Shown piece after piece: positions 1 through 12,334 of a DNA stretch of 64,000 nucleotides. The DNA lies in contig SZWC01001553.1 of assembly GCA_023375785.1 (NCBI GenBank), positions 152,444 through 216,443 on the forward strand, in the 5' to 3' direction. Under the pieces are notes generated by a model. That model saw only the letters and a list, made by a program, of their open reading frames with translations. It ran no database searches and was not told where the DNA came from. Position 1 is the first letter of the stretch. Every line of letters starts with the position of its first letter. The translations under genes and the position numbers were made by a program. The DNA comes from Penium margaritaceum. Taxonomy: Eukaryota; Streptophyta; Zygnematophyceae; Desmidiales; Peniaceae.

Positions 1-2150
1 CTGTGAGGCGGGCCTTGTACCTGTCCACTGAGCCATCAGGCTTCAGCTTGCGGCGATAGGCCCACTTGGCGGAGATGGCCTTCCGACCAGGTGGAAGATC
101 GACCACCTCAAAGACATCATGCTCCCTGAACGCTGTGAGCTCCTCCTGCATGGAGCGTTCCCACAGAGTGGAGTCGGTCATGCAGCGTGCCTCTTGTACT
201 GTGGAGGGCTCGGCTAGAAGTGGTGACAAACGAGCTGATGCAAAGCATGCTGCCACTTACCTTGCAATCGAGTGGTCAAGAGCGGCATGCTACTCAGACT
301 CAACTAGTGAGTATCCGAGAGCCGTGCTGGGGTGAAGGACAGAGACAGAGGGGTTGACAAAGGACTCAACAGATAAGCCAAGAGCACGCAGACCTGGCTC
401 ACCAAAGACAGCAGGATGAGTAGGCGCGTGCTGCTGAGGTGGTGAAAGGGCTGGCCCATGTGTCGAGACAGGGGCGGCCAAGGAACCATCCCCGCGTGCT
501 TTCGACAAGGCCCGAAGTCTCCCCCCATGAATGTAAGGGGGAGGTCGGATACCACAGTGCCGGCAGGCTCCGTCACCAGAGGTCGAGGCGGGGATGCACT
601 CGGAGAGACAGCCGGGTCAAACACAGGAGAGACCGGAGGAGCGGCGGAAGACATAGTAGGGACATGATCAACAGGAAGGATAGAGTCCTCGAGGTCTGCG
701 ACGAGGGAACCCACATCAGCAGAGACCGTCACTGGAGGCTCATAGGTAGCCGGCACAGAGGGCGCAGGAGAGGTGACTGGGCCCAAAGACGCGACCGGGA
801 CTCGCTCCGAGGCTGCCAACGGTAGTGACCCACTCCCAAGCTGAGAGAGCGGGGCCAAAGAGCCCGCAGGGGGAAGACGGGAGAGGTCACGCTCAAAGAC
901 GTCTTCAAAGAACGAGGCATCCCGAGACTGCACAACGCGTTGGCGAATGGGGTTCCAGAATCGCCAGGCCTTGGAAAAGGGCGAAACTCCCAGGAAGACA
1001 CACAGTCGGCCACGGGGGGAGAGCTTCCCGTCATGGTGGCCCGCTGGTAACCAGACAACTGCAATAGAACCCCTAACCAGAGCAAGACGCAGGTCCGCCC
1101 GGGTGCCCGTCCAGCGCTCAAAGGGAGTGACATGACGGGAAGTGGACCATGGGGAACACGGTTACAGACGCAAGTCATGTATGACATGGATTCAAAGGCA
1201 AAGAGGGGGGACTGCCCAGACTCGGCAAGAAGAGAGCGCACACCGTCAGCAAGGGTGCGGTTCCAACACTCTGACACGCCATTCTGCTGGGGGGTGTAGG
1301 GTGCAGTAAGCTCAAGACGAACACCTTGACTCTCAAGAAAGCGGGAGGTGGGACCAACGAACTCACCACCGCGGTCACAGTGAAACACACGCAAGACATG
1401 CCCGCAGGCTTGCCATCACTCTTGTGACGAAGAGCGAAGACCCAGCGGTAGCATGAAAAAACGTCATTCAAGAAGAGAACAAAACTGACTGACACCATTG
1501 AGGAACTCATGGGGAAGGGGCCCCATGACGTCAGCATGCACCAAATCCAAAGGATGGGAAGTAACAGACTCAGAAGTGGAGAAGGGAGACCGGTGCATTT
1601 TTCCACGAGCGCAGTCAAGGCAGTCGGGGGCGCAGGGAGCAGGAAACGTGGAGGCATCAAGGCCGGCGGCGGGCGGTGCACGCAAGAGGCAGGCAATGGC
1701 AGCAGTGTGAATGTGACACAAGTGCCGGTGCAATAGCTGTGTGTGAGCAGGCGACAGAGAGAGGGCAACGTGGGCAAGCGCAGAGGCAGCGGAAGACGAC
1801 GTGAAAGAGAGAGCGACGCGAAACAGACGATCACAGCGCATGCTACAAAGCACCACCCGACCAGACAGACGAAGCGTGACTGTACGGACACCGCGACTTG
1901 ATACGAAATCCAAGCCCTGATCATCAAGGGTGGGGACAGAGAGCAGGCTGACCTCTAGCGAGGGCACGTACAATACGTCAGGCAGAAACACAGCACCACC
2001 AGGACCAACAACGCGAACAACACCAACGCCCTGGACAGGCAGAAGCTGACCAGAGCCTGTGCGAACGTGGCGGACAAGGCCAACAGGACCAAGGGAGACA
2101 AACGCCGAACGACACGACATCATGTGGTGCGTGGCCCCTGAATCAATGAT
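1..2150 (-). pseudogene. copia-1 pol remnant: protease, integrase, start of RT
   Basis: On the minus strand, about 1900-2150 is protease-like, including the Gly-rich stretch and LPDVLYVPSL typical of copia protease ends. About 1560-1720 is the GAG-pre-integrase segment, with histidines and a CLDCARGKMH zinc-type motif. About 730-1560 is integrase, and 1-160 is the beginning of RT, with the PPGRKAI and YKARLT signatures. Identification rests on the shared motifs of Ty1/copia polyproteins. It is a decayed copy. Confidence 0.85.
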
Positions 2151-2749
2151 CTAGAAGTCCGCAGACACGCGCGAGGACAGGTGCACAAGACAGACAGCCA
2201 CGGTGCCGGACAAGAGGGTGGACGGGTAGGAGGACGGAGACAAGCGACGGGGAAATGTATGAGACTGCCAATCCTCAATCCACGGATGCTCAGCAGGCAA
2301 GGACCTTTCTACCACCCCAGACGGAGCACCACGGAGGGCACTGTCAGACTCACACACAAGAACACCAGACGTGCCCAACACACCCTCACCTCCCTTGGTA
2401 TGGAGGTGGTCATGGAGGCGACGCTCCAGAGCCCGAGCCTCCTCAAAGTGGGCAGCGTCACGACTGTCGCCCGCCGAGGCGTCGTAGCCGCGGTAGCCAT
2501 CGCGTGGCCATGTGGGAGCGTTGTAGTATGAAGAGGGAGGTCCATAGTAAGAGGGACCCTCCAGAGGCGGAACCCACCCATGGGAAGGGGGGCGATGAGA
2601 CGATCCGCTGTGAGGGGTTGAGGGAGCTCCCTCTGTGAGGTAGGAGCTGCCCGAGGAAGAGGAGCCGGCTGGGCGAGAAGAGGAGTCGAAGGTGGAGGAG
2701 TTGGAGGAGGTGTTGGAGGAGCAAGGCACACCTTTGCGAGCCCAGTGCT

Positions 2750-4004
2750 TCCGCATGGAGGAGGCGAGACGAAGATCGTCTGGCTCGACAGGACACTGTG
2801 AGGCAGAGTGCCCACTACCTCCGCAGTTCTAGTACGTGACTGGGGGAGCAGACAGTGGAGTCGGACTTACCGCTTTTGCCCTTGCCATGCCCTTTGCCGC
2901 CACCACCAGTACCACCGCCACCATCCCCACGATCGCCGCCACGGCCACCGCCGCCCTGGGTAGCATGAGCGGCACCAGGAGATGGGAGGGAGAGGGTGTA
3001 GCAGAGGTGACCGCTGCAACAGCGGCACGGTGTGTATGCATGTTATGAAGCCTGCTCCACCAATCGGTGAGGCGGGCAGCCGTGAACTCATAGAGGGCAC
3101 CAATGCCGACAGGAGAGTCTGCTGGGACCGGGATGTCGACGAGTCGCTCCAGCTCTGAGTTGGGGACATGGAGGAAGATGTCCTCCAACTGGGGGATGCG
3201 GCCGTCCATGATGGATAGACAGGCAAAGAGCTGCCCGGGATCTGCCTTGCCAAGTTGCCGGAGGAGAAGAAGAGCACGAGCCCAGTAGGCGTCAGCTGGC
3301 TCGTCGTTGCGCATGCGCAACTGCTTGAACTGCTGTGAGGGCGCTCTGAGCAGCATGTCCCATTACAGTCTTACGGCGCTTGATGAGAGCATAAGCACCA
3401 ACGGGGTCAGCAGGGATGATACACGCAATGTCAGAGTTGTACGTGCCAATGTCATCGGTCAGGTCATCGGGACCGGCCATGATTAGGGCACGCACAACTC
3501 GGGTAGCTTCAGAGGGCACAGGGGTGAAAAGGGGTGTGACAACGGGATTTGGAGGGGAGTAATACTCCCACAGAAGCTCGCCCTGTGCCCAAGAGCTGAA
3601 GCGTGTTTCCCATGACAAAATTTTCAGCTTCGTTGTGAAGTGGGGAGGAGCGGACTCAAAGGCCTTGAACCGCTGAGGCGGCGGCTGTGGGCGAGAAGGA
3701 GGGGGATCTGCAGCAGAGGGATCTGCTGCAGAGGCACCAGTAATGAGAGGGGGTGCAGAGGAGCCGGTAGAGGCAGAGGTGGAGGCAGAAGTGATCGCAC
3801 TAGTGACTGGCGGTAGAACCCCAAGTGCTCATAGGCATGCCATGACCAAGTCGGCCACTGCCGTAGCCGTAGAGGCGGCATTGGCATCTTGTTCACGCTT
3901 GAGACATTCCTCCACCTGCCTTCGCGCGGCTTGTGCCTCGCTGAGGGCTTCTTGGATTGCCTCCAAGGTAGGATCAGTTTCAGGCATGGTGAGAAATGAG
4001 GCAA
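2750..4004 (-). pseudogene. copia-1 gag remnant
   Basis: The minus strand between the leader and protease encodes the gag region. The best-preserved stretch, about 2829-3618, has the helical gag-type sequence with LRMRNDEPADAYWARA and LVDIPVPADSP. It is followed towards protease by a Gly/Arg-rich segment and a zinc-knuckle region near 2790-2840. The stretch 3624-4004 is the Pro/Ala-rich N-terminal part. It is recognised by position between leader and protease and by likeness to gag of copia-2 and copia-5. Broken. Confidence 0.7.
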
Positions 4005-5081
4005 GGCAGTTTAGTGGGAGGGATGATAAGAGAGTGCAAGTGGTGAGAGGGACAGGTGCTCACCAGTCTACCGCTCGGAGGTGAAGAAGAAGAGCGACGG
4101 GATGATCTCGGCAGCCGATGCCAAGACAACGGCAGTCCAGGACGCAACTGCCACCACGAGGAGGAGGGAACCAGTGGTGGCAGCTGTTGCAGCAGTGATT
4201 GCAGTTGAGGCCGCGAGTACGACAAGTGTGGAGTGCCGGGTATCTCCCCTGGAGTGGAGGACCGCTGCGGATGCTGCCTCACGGATGGAGGCGGCTGCTG
4301 CAGCGTCTGCTGCCTTGGAGGCACCCTTAGCAACAGTGCAGGCGACTGTGGTCACGCGAGTCGCAAGGTTGGCTGCCGCAACCCCAGCCAAGGAGAGAGT
4401 GGTGGTGGCTGCAGCGTACGCTGCCTCCGACCGTGCTCCTGCGGCGTCCACAGTTGGCTTGTAGTCACGGGCTGCCACAGCAAGAGTGATGGAGGCGGCT
4501 GCCCCGAGGTCAAGGACGCTACCGAGGGCGCTGGTCACGTTGTCGATGAACTAGAGGGCGGGCGCAGCCGGTGGCTGTGCCCCTCGTGGAGGCGCAGAAG
4601 GCGGTGCCCCAGCACCACGGGCTGGTGGTGACCTGGAGCGTGGCAGGGAGACGGACTCGCGGGATGTGGCCCGCCGCATGCCGCCGACTGAGTGGGAGGT
4701 GGCTGCCGCTGCTGCAGTCACCACTGCCGCAGAATGCGGACGTGGAACGTGCGATGGTCACTGCAGCGTGCGGCTGACAACGCTGCTGCTGCTGGTGCTG
4801 CTGGGAAGAGAATTCCAATGGAGCTGAGAAGCGCGCGCTGGTGTCGCGGCCGAGTTGTCACGAGAGATGCGGCTCACAATGCCACGCACGGCCGAGAGTT
4901 GGCCACAACCACGCGATCGTGTGATGAACTCGCACGCACCACACCGAGAGTGTGGTGCGTGTGTGGAGCCGAGGGAGGAGAGCCACCAAGAAAGGTGGTC
5001 TTCCTCAGCGCGGTTCGACAAGGAATGTCCAAGGACCGCATTCGTCGCAAGAGTGCGACGGCAACGAGGGAGACACCCTAA
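4005..5081 (-). other. copia-1 leader, trinucleotide-rich
   Basis: About 1.1 kb between the primer-binding site and gag. It is GC-rich and dominated by GCN/GGN-type triplets such as gct, gca and gcg, so long Ala/Arg-rich frames open on both strands. No protein family is recognisable in any of these frames, and the open frames are best explained by composition. Copia-2 and copia-5 have comparable CAG/GCA-rich leaders in the same position. Confidence 0.6.
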
Positions 5082-5097
5082 GTTGCTCTGATACAAA
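5082..5097 (-). other. copia-1 primer-binding site
   Basis: Read on the minus strand this is TTGTATCAGAGCAACT, one base from the TGGTATCAGAGC core complementary to the 3' end of plant initiator-Met tRNA. It lies a few bases inside the 5' LTR border, as expected for a minus-strand DNA primer site. Confidence 0.8.
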
Positions 5098-5099
5098 TA

Positions 5100-5477
5100 T
5101 GTAGCTGTTTCCCTCGGCAAGAGAGCGTGAGGGAGAAGGGAAATGTGGGATAACCCACGAGAATGCAAGAGAGGAAAGCTTGCGGCTTGTTTTACACAAG
5201 TGTCAAGAAATGAAAAGGAAGAGAGAGAGAGAGAGAGAGAGAGAGAACTCTAGTACAGTCAGGATGAGCGAGCACCACTCACGAGCATCACGCTCGCGGT
5301 GGTCTCGCCGCCACCTGGGGGTCGAGCCCGACCTCTCAGAAAAACCCAGAGGCAGCTTCTCACCATCGCACGGTCAAAACTGGCGAGGTGGCCCCCAAGG
5401 ACCAGCATCCGGCACAATATTACAGCTCCCCCAGAACCCTGCACACACAAGAAAATCAATGGGCCTGGCATCCTACA
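5100..5477 (-). repeat. copia-1 5' LTR
   Basis: 378 bp. In the element's sense it begins TGTAGGATGCC and ends AACAGCTACA, so it has inverted termini TGTAG/CTACA, and the primer-binding site follows after a few bases. The partner LTR is outside the window, so the border rests on these two features only. It contains a (GA)13 microsatellite, which is CT in the element's sense. Sequence beyond 5477 (gtgtc) may be the target-site duplication but cannot be tested here. Confidence 0.75.
5221..5246. repeat. (GA)13 microsatellite
   Basis: 26 bases of pure GA inside the copia-1 LTR. Copia-6, which looks like the same family, has a longer CT run in its 3' LTR at 49378-49446, so the tract may be an old feature of this family's LTR. 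Confidence 0.95.
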
Positions 5478-5571
5478 GTGTCAAAGGCCACAGTCGCAAG
5501 CAAAACCTCAGGTCAGAATAGTAATGGCAAGAAGGTCATGGCTCAGGAGCATTTGCCTACACGCTAAGTTT

Positions 5572-5610
5572 CATGGGAGAGTTCTCAGCTCAGCTGAGAA
5601 CTCTCCCATG
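5572..5610. repeat. 39-bp near-perfect palindrome
   Basis: Two 19-base arms (catgggagagttctcagct and its reverse complement) flank a single C. It sits between the copia-1 LTR and the recognisable leader of copia-2. No loop of useful size is present, so it would form a cruciform or a tight hairpin. Its origin is unknown; it may be a terminus or fold-back relic. Confidence 0.95.
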
Positions 5611-5870
5611 CAGAGCGACAACAGCGACAGCAACAGCTGCGTAGCAGTAGCGCGCTACGGTGGCAGCGTGCAACAGCCGCAGTGCGCAGCAGCAGTAGTG
5701 GCATTGCGCAGCCGCTACTGCCACAGCTGCGCACGCAGTCGCATGACTGCTGCTGTTGCTGACAGCACAACTGGAGCAGCAACTGAGCGGAAGCTGCTGC
5801 GTAACTTCCACGCAGCCTCCGTGCAACCGCTGCAGAGCGGCTACCCACTCGCGCAGAATCGTGATAGTTG
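5611..5870 (+). repeat. copia-2 CAG/GCA-rich leader segment
   Basis: Irregular CAG, GCA, AGC and CTG triplets without a fixed period. The equivalent segment of copia-5 lies at about 26490-26960. Open frames here code for low-complexity Ala/Ser/Gln/Cys peptides and are not considered genes. Confidence 0.7.
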
Positions 5871-6096
5871 AAATAAAAAAAAAGAAAAGGGGGGAGGTCG
5901 AGCTGATGTCAGCATTTTTGCTTGCTGATGTCATCAGGTCATGCTGACATCAGCAACCACCTGCTGATGTCAGCACCATACTTGGTCATTTTTTTGGTCA
6001 GAAAGTCAAAAATTGCCAGCATCAGGACTCCTCGAGAAACGCTGACACTTTTTCAATCCAACAAACTTGACATATCGGCCCATACTGAGAGGCGAC

Positions 6097-7520
6097 ATGG
6101 GCTCGTCTGGTGATGAGGGAAAGAGGATAGTTGATCCCACCTCTTCCTCCTCTGGGGTCATGAGCCCACGCTCGCAGGACATTGAGGAACTGCGGAGCCA
6201 GTAGGACGAGATGCGTCGCCTACAGCGGGAGCAGGCTGATGCTATTCGCACGCTTACTGAGCTTCTGCGTGCCCTGTCCTTGGTCCCACGGCAAATCTCT
6301 GAGGGAGCTACTGGCGTCGCGCTCTCTACACATCGGTCGGCTCCAGCACCTGTGATAGGAGCTGGATCTACCACCCCTTGACCCTCTGGATGAGGATCCA
6401 GACATGCCAGGCATGTCAGGCGACTCCCCCGATCATGAGATTCGAGTGCTTCTGAAGCGCCTCCGCTAGCTGCAGACGAGCACCAGATCCCCTCGGTTTC
6501 CCCAGATACGATCGTCACCTGACCTCTATCCCAGTGACTTTCCTCTACCAGGAGTCTTCCCCGTCCCTCGTCCTTCTCGGCCTGCGGTTGCCCCTCCCAC
6601 AGAGCGGCAACCCAAGGACTTCGAGACACCACCTCCACGGTATGCCAGTGAGGACGGCTTCGACTGCTGGGAGATGATTTTCCAGGTTTGGGCCACTTCA
6701 GAGGGAGTGTGGCCCTACTACCACAGCCCGTATCAGCCTACGGACCCAACACATGTGCTGAGAGCAGCCAGGGCGATGCGCGGACATCTCTACGCCATAC
6801 CACGCGAGACCGTCGTCGACTTCCGCCCATTCCTTTGTGAGGCCGGCACAGGCATCGGCGCCGATCCACGCGGGGTCTGGGACCTGGCCTTATCCATGCT
6901 GGTTGCAGAGACGCATGCCACCTGCGCCGCACACATTCGTGCCTTTCACTCCCTTTGCCAAGGGCCTGCAGATCCTGCAACCGATTACTAGCGATGCGCC
7001 ATGCGCATTTGCACGCGCCTTGGGACTTCAGGAGGCACACAGTTGTGGGCGCTCCGCACGATCATGCTCGGATTTTGCCTTGAGTACACAGACATCTTCA
7101 CGAGGTACAACAATGCTGTCCTCGAGCCCTTTTTGGTCTCACTACAGCTTCTCCCCTGGGTGCATCAGCTCTTCCTCCAGGTGACTTCCACTCGCGAGGC
7201 AGCCATGGCCTATCAGGAGACTCCTCTTGTTGCAGCAGTTGTTACATCATCACCATCATCCCTCCTGCAGGCCCCTTCTTCATCCTCCATCATGTCCTCA
7301 TCTTCCTCTTCCTCTTCGACCCCACTTACACCAACTCAGACATAGGATGTCACGGCATCAGCATTGGGGAAGAAGAAGAAGGGGAAGCGTGGCTCGGGTC
7401 AACAGCAGTCACACTAGCAGTCGTCATCCAGTGGCAGCAGTGGATGTTCTGTTCACTGGTAGAACTGTGGAGGCACCCATCGCTACACCGAGTGCCAACA
7501 GCCGCTCGACCTGACGCGGA
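6097..7520 (+). pseudogene. copia-2 gag remnant
   Basis: It starts at an ATG whose context (cccatactgag...gacatgg) is conserved at the start of copia-5 gag. An acidic and serine-rich N-terminus and a coiled-coil-like stretch (EELRSQ, MRRLQREQ) come first. Then follow the core (YCHSQYQ-like, VVDFRPFL, CAAHIRAFHSL) and a zinc-knuckle region near 7447-7510 with NCGGTHRYTECQQPL. The fourth knuckle residues are recognisable. It is broken in several places. Confidence 0.75.
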
Positions 7521-7899
7521 TTACTCGTGGGCTCCAGGCTGCACACGCCTTTTGTCCCACGTCCAACACGTATAGCATGTGTAGCAGCTCACCCTTCGGA
7601 CGCGTGGCGACCATGATTGCAGCGGTTCCCGCTTCCCCACCGGCGGGTAGCAGCGATCCGGACCCACGCGACCGCACCATCGCTGAGCTCCGACACCTTC
7701 TGGTGCTTCGCTTTTAGGGAGGTACGAGTGTGTTGTCACAGTCGGGTGGTTCACAGACTGTCTGTCCATCTGTTCTTGTGGCTCGAGATGACGCATGCGG
7801 GGGAGCACAGTCAGCATGTGATGATGATGGGCATGACTGCACTGATTGGATTCATGAGACTCATCTTCGTGTCCTTCGTCGTTCCTCCCCACTGACGGC

Positions 7900-10800
7900 T
7901 CAGCGTTCTTTTGATGCCGAGTGTTCCATTGCCCGTTGTACAGTGACGTCCTCCAGTCATGATTCCGGTGGCACTTGGATCATCGATTCCGGAGCCACTC
8001 ATCACATGACATGTAGCCATAGTGACTTCGTTGTTCTTGGTCCTGTCGCGTCTGTTCGTTCCGTTTGTACAGGCTCTGGTCAGTCCTTGCCAGTCCATGG
8101 TGTTGGGATCGTATGTTTCGACGGTCCGTCTGGCCCCTTGTATCTTTCCGACGTGCTGTTTGTGCCTGATATTGAGCTCAGGTTGCCTTTTGTACGTGCT
8201 TGCACACTGATAGGACTCTTTGTAGAGCACACTGCAGACTCAGCAACTGTGACTTCTATTGACACTCGTAGCGTTGTTCTTTGTTCCTCTGTCGTGGATG
8301 ACTTGTATCGCGTCTCTCGGACCTCCTCTCCTTGCTCCCCTTCCCCTTCCGGTCGTGTCTTTGTCCCTGGTTTTGTCTCTTGAGCACCAGCGATTGCTTC
8401 GTTCCCGTCTGTGTCATGTGGGCTCCGACACTGTGTTGAAGCTCATTCGGACACAGCCAGCTCTCGGTCTTGACACGGTTTTTTCTGAGAAGCCACCCAA
8501 GACCTACTGTCTCTTTTGCGCTCAGGGTAAGATGCACCGATGCACCTACCCTGACTCTCGTTCCCGAGCACTTCACCCTCTCGAGTTAGTCCACTCGGAC
8601 CTTCTCGGTCCTCTTCTGGACGAGTCCCTGTCCAATCGGGGCCGGTATGTTCTGACCCTGATTGATGACTCTACCCGGATGCGGTGGGTCTACAGCCTGC
8701 ATCAGCAGAGCGATGCCGCTCTTGCGATCCGCCTCTGGCTAGTTATGGCTGAGCGTCAGTCCCGTCACACGATGCATAATTTCCGCTTGGATCGTGGCGG
8801 TGAGTTCCTTGGCGAGATGGACGGGTTCTTTGCTGAGCACGGGATCCTTCACGAGGTCTCCGCTCCTGCTATCCCTTAGCAGAAAAGTGTTTCTAAGCGC
8901 TAGAACTGTACCATGGAGGATGCGGTTTGTGCGATGCGGTCTGAGTGCAGTCTCCCAGAGTCCTTTGTTTTTGAGGGATTCGCCTACATGACTTGGGTCT
9001 AGAACCGCCTCGTCCACGGTCCTCTTCGAGACCATGTCACACTGTATGAGCTCCGGTTTGGACATCCTGCTGACCTTCGTCTCGCTCGCGTCTGGAAATC
9101 CTTGGCCTCTGTGTGGTACACCGAGGACCAGCAGGGGTCCAAGGTCTCACCACGGGGTCACTTGTGTGCTTTCGTAGGCATCTCCCCGCTATCGAAGGCC
9201 TGGCGCTTCTGAGATCCCACTCGTCGTCGCATCATTGAGTCACGCGACGCGTTCTTCTTCGAGTCCCTCACCTACCGTGACCTGACCTCGATCACGACAC
9301 TCTCCGCCATACATGTTCCTTCTTGTGCGGGTTCTCGATGGATGGGGGAGAATTCTACGCCAGCGAGCACCTCTCACCAAGCTGATGTGTCCGTTCGAGC
9401 CCCCTTCACCTCTTGGTCTCTGGCCCTTGATGACCCGGCGATCATCGTTGTTGGTCCAGAGACCTCGCCCGTATAGCCTGCTTCACACCCCACAGGTGTT
9501 CCTGATTCTGTTCCCGCGCCTACTCCTGTGAACGTATCTGTGTCTGCTGGCACTCCTGCCTCTGTGCCTGTTCCTGTCTCGCCTGCTCCTGCTGTCACAC
9601 CCGTGTCCCCCACACACGCATCTCCTCGCACGGCATCACCGGCTACCTTGCCTCAGCTTTCACCAGCTGTGGTTGTGCCTGTCCTTGAGCCTGAGCGGCG
9701 TCCCTTGATCTCAGGTTACTCCCGCTAGCCTGGTGGTCGTCTTCGACCACTAAATTCCGGAGCTGAGCGAGCATCGGGTCCCGCACCCAGGCGCTCCACT
9801 CGCAGCATCGCGAGTGGTGATCTCGGCACAAAGGCCCTAGGCCTGAGTGTTCGCACCGAGCTCACAGAGGTACATCCACCATGTCCCATAGGACACGATC
9901 TCGTCACTCGTGAGTTTCATACCGCTTGTGATACAGCAGCTGATCTTGTGGTCATCAGCCCTAGTACCGAGGCGTGTGCTCTTGCCACGCAGAGCTCTCC
10001 CTCTATGGCGCCCGACCCGGACACACGGAGGGAAGATCTCTCATCACAGGATGCTAACGCTTGGCAAGCTTCATGCGAGGATGAGCTTCGCGCTATCCAA
10101 GAGCACAGATTTTACGAGCTAGTCAACCTTCCAAACGGGAGGAAGGTTATTCAGGTCAAGTGGGTCTTTTGCAAGAAAGTGAAGCCGGATGGCTCACTGG
10201 AACGCTACAAGACCCGCTTGGTCACTAAGGGGTACTCTCAGATTGAGGGCATCGATTACACTGACACCTTTGCCCCTGTCGGCTCGAGCTCGACTGGGAA
10301 CTGCATGACCTCAGCTCGAGCTTTGTTCGGTGTAGTGACTCAGCATGACTGGGAACTGCACCCGATGGACGTGAACACTGCGTTCCTGTATGGCTCTCTG
10401 GATGAGGAGATTTATGTGACTCAGCCACCAGGCTTTGAGGACGGTGAAAAGGTCTGGCACTTGCGCAAGTCCTTGTACGGCCTCAAGTAGCCTCCGCGGT
10501 GTTGGAACCGGGAGATCACTGGCACTCTGACTCATGCGGGATATGTATAGAGCGAGGCAGATCCCTCTCTCTTCCTCCGACCGACACCCGAGCGGTTCAC
10601 CACCATCCTGGTCTATGTCGATGACCTTCTCATCGCGTCTCCGTCCCTAGAGGCCGTGAAGGAGGCCAAGACTGTCCTTCAGACTGCCTATAGGATGAAG
10701 GACCTTGGTCTTGCATCGGTGTTTCTTGATATGGAGATCGTGCGATACTGTAGACGTCGGACACTGTTGCTGCATTAGGCCCGATACGCACAAATCGTGG

Positions 10801-11560
10801 GGGAGCGCTTTAGCGATCTCCTTGGTGCAGTGCCCACCACTTCCACACCTCTCACACCCGATGGGCAGGATGTCCTGAAGGTGGACGATCTCACATAGCT
10901 GGGGAAGACAGTGGATGTGACCTTGTACCTCTGTCTCATCAGATCCCTGATGTACGTGGCCACTACCACAAGTCCTGACATCGCTTTTGCCGTCAACCTC
11001 CTCGCTCAGTTCTTGCTGGCTCCACATGCCAGGGACCTTCATGCGGCTGTGCGAGTGGTGCGGTACGTGGTCTTCACACCGTACTCGGACTCTGCTTTCG
11101 ACGGTAGTGTTCGGTGGTCCATGACGGCTACACTGACAACGACTGGGCCTGGAGCCCAGATGGACGCAACCGCACTGGTTACGTGTTCCTGCTTGGTGGT
11201 ACCGCTATGTCTTGGTGCAGCGGGAAGCAGGGCTGCATCGCACGTAGCTCGTCTGAGGCAGAGTACGTTGCTGTGGGCGCAGGGGTTGTTGGGGCGGTAT
11301 GGCTACAATGCCTGTTCCTTGAGCTTTGTTAGTCAATACTAGCCATTGTGCTTCGTTGCGACAACTAGAGTGCTCTCGCCATTGCGGAGAACTCCGGTGT
11401 CTTTCACGCTCACACGAAGCACATTGCGGTTGAGCATCACTTTGTGCGTGATCTGGTGGAGTGACACGTGATCTCTGTCATGTGGGTTGGCACTGACATG
11501 CAGCGTACTGATTTCTTAACGAAGGCACTAACTCGCGGAAAGTTCTAGGTGGCCATTTGT
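7900..11560 (+). pseudogene. copia-2 pol remnant: protease, integrase, RT, RNase H
   Basis: Parts in order: protease about 7960-8230 with DSGATHHM; GAG-pre-integrase about 8380-8560; integrase about 8580-9300 with LVHSDLLGPL, RLDRGGEFLGE and the downstream LRLARVW block; a Pro/Ser/Thr-rich linker about 9330-9900; RT about 10050-10800 with WVFCKKVKPDGSLERYK; RNase H about 11060-11550. This is the canonical copia order. It is a decayed copy. Confidence 0.85.
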
Positions 11561-11698
11561 TCTTTTGGGCTTCGCCCCTTGCCTGAGGGTGGTTGAGTGC
11601 GGGATGTGTGTCTGAGTCATATATGTTTTTCACTCACTGTTGTACTTGTCTCAGTGCTGCACGTGTATGGACATGCGTACCATCGGGTCATGGGGGAG

Positions 11699-12334
11699 TC
11701 TTGTGATTTGTGACGTTCTTGTACAGTTTACTATGACCACTCAGCCGTGTCCATACTCGTGCAGATCTCTGAGACGGACCTTGGTGGTACTGGTGCGACG
11801 AATGGTGGTGGACTACCAGCTTGGAGCTGGTCGACTTCTGTTTCAGAGCCCCGGACACTGCCGGGACTCCCTGTTGTCTTTTCTATAGCATGCAGGAGTC
11901 TTTCGGTGGACTAGCCATGGGCCTGATTTGCATGTTTTTGCATTGTGTGTCCACTATCTCATGCTAGATGCATGCATGTGACCAGTCGTACCATCCGTCT
12001 TGTGATGCCGCACGTCTAGGTTCAGACGGCGTAGCATTCTGACATGTCTACGTAGAGTTACAGCCAAAACGGTGGTTTTGGGCCGGTTCTAGGACAGCTC
12101 TTGGACCGCCGCGTGCGACACCCGCTGTGTGCCGCGGCAGGTATTTAAGCCATGGACCTGTCATTTGTCATTTCTCTCTGCAAATTCTATTGAACCATTC
12201 TGACACTTTGCCTTGTGTCTCCTAGCCAAACTCTTGCCGTTGCGTGCAAAACTTGTGACTGTCGTCACCGTCTAACCAGACATTGACGCTTGGTCAACGG
12301 GAATGCCGCTAGGAAACGTCCATGCACTCTCTCA
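11699..12334 (+). repeat. copia-2 3' LTR
   Basis: 636 bp, preceded by a purine-rich tract (tgggggag, 11691-11698) that fits a polypurine tract. The whole stretch matches both LTRs of copia-5, including the end aggaa...ctctca. A TATA-like ggtatttaagcc occurs near 12140. The start is degenerate relative to the copia-5 TGTTATAATTTG start. The five bases after the end are gcata. No 5' partner is available. Confidence 0.8.

Larger units (their letters stand above)
1..5477 (-). mobile_element. Ty1/copia LTR retrotransposon, copia-1 (partial)
   Basis: Read on the minus strand from its 5' LTR at 5477 down to position 1, where the window cuts it inside reverse transcriptase. The order LTR, primer-binding site, long leader, gag with a zinc-knuckle region, protease, GAG-pre-integrase, integrase, RT is the Ty1/copia order, because integrase precedes RT. 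Integrase shows the DRGGEF and PYTPQQNGVSE signatures near 1280-1390. It is broken, with probably ten or more disruptions. The 3' LTR lies outside the window, so neither a target-site duplication nor LTR divergence can be used to date it. Copia-4 and copia-6 have similar integrase and gag-pre-integrase sequences and look like the same family. Confidence 0.9.
5611..12334 (+). mobile_element. Ty1/copia LTR retrotransposon, copia-2 (5' LTR not seen)
   Basis: Plus-strand copy of the same family as copia-5. It runs from a CAG-rich leader through gag (from about 6097), zinc knuckle, protease, integrase, RT and RNase H to a 3' LTR at 11699-12334. It is heavily broken, with probably fifteen or more disruptions. 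No 5' LTR lies between it and copia-1, so either that end was lost or copia-1 inserted into the front of copia-2 and the rest lies left of the window. The start given is where CAG-rich leader sequence becomes recognisable and is only approximate. The decay level resembles copia-5. Confidence 0.85.

Noticed and set aside
4068-4818. Ala-, Arg- and Ser-rich open frames on both strands
   Set aside because: They lie in the copia-1 leader. The triplet-rich composition opens several frames at once and none has a recognisable domain.
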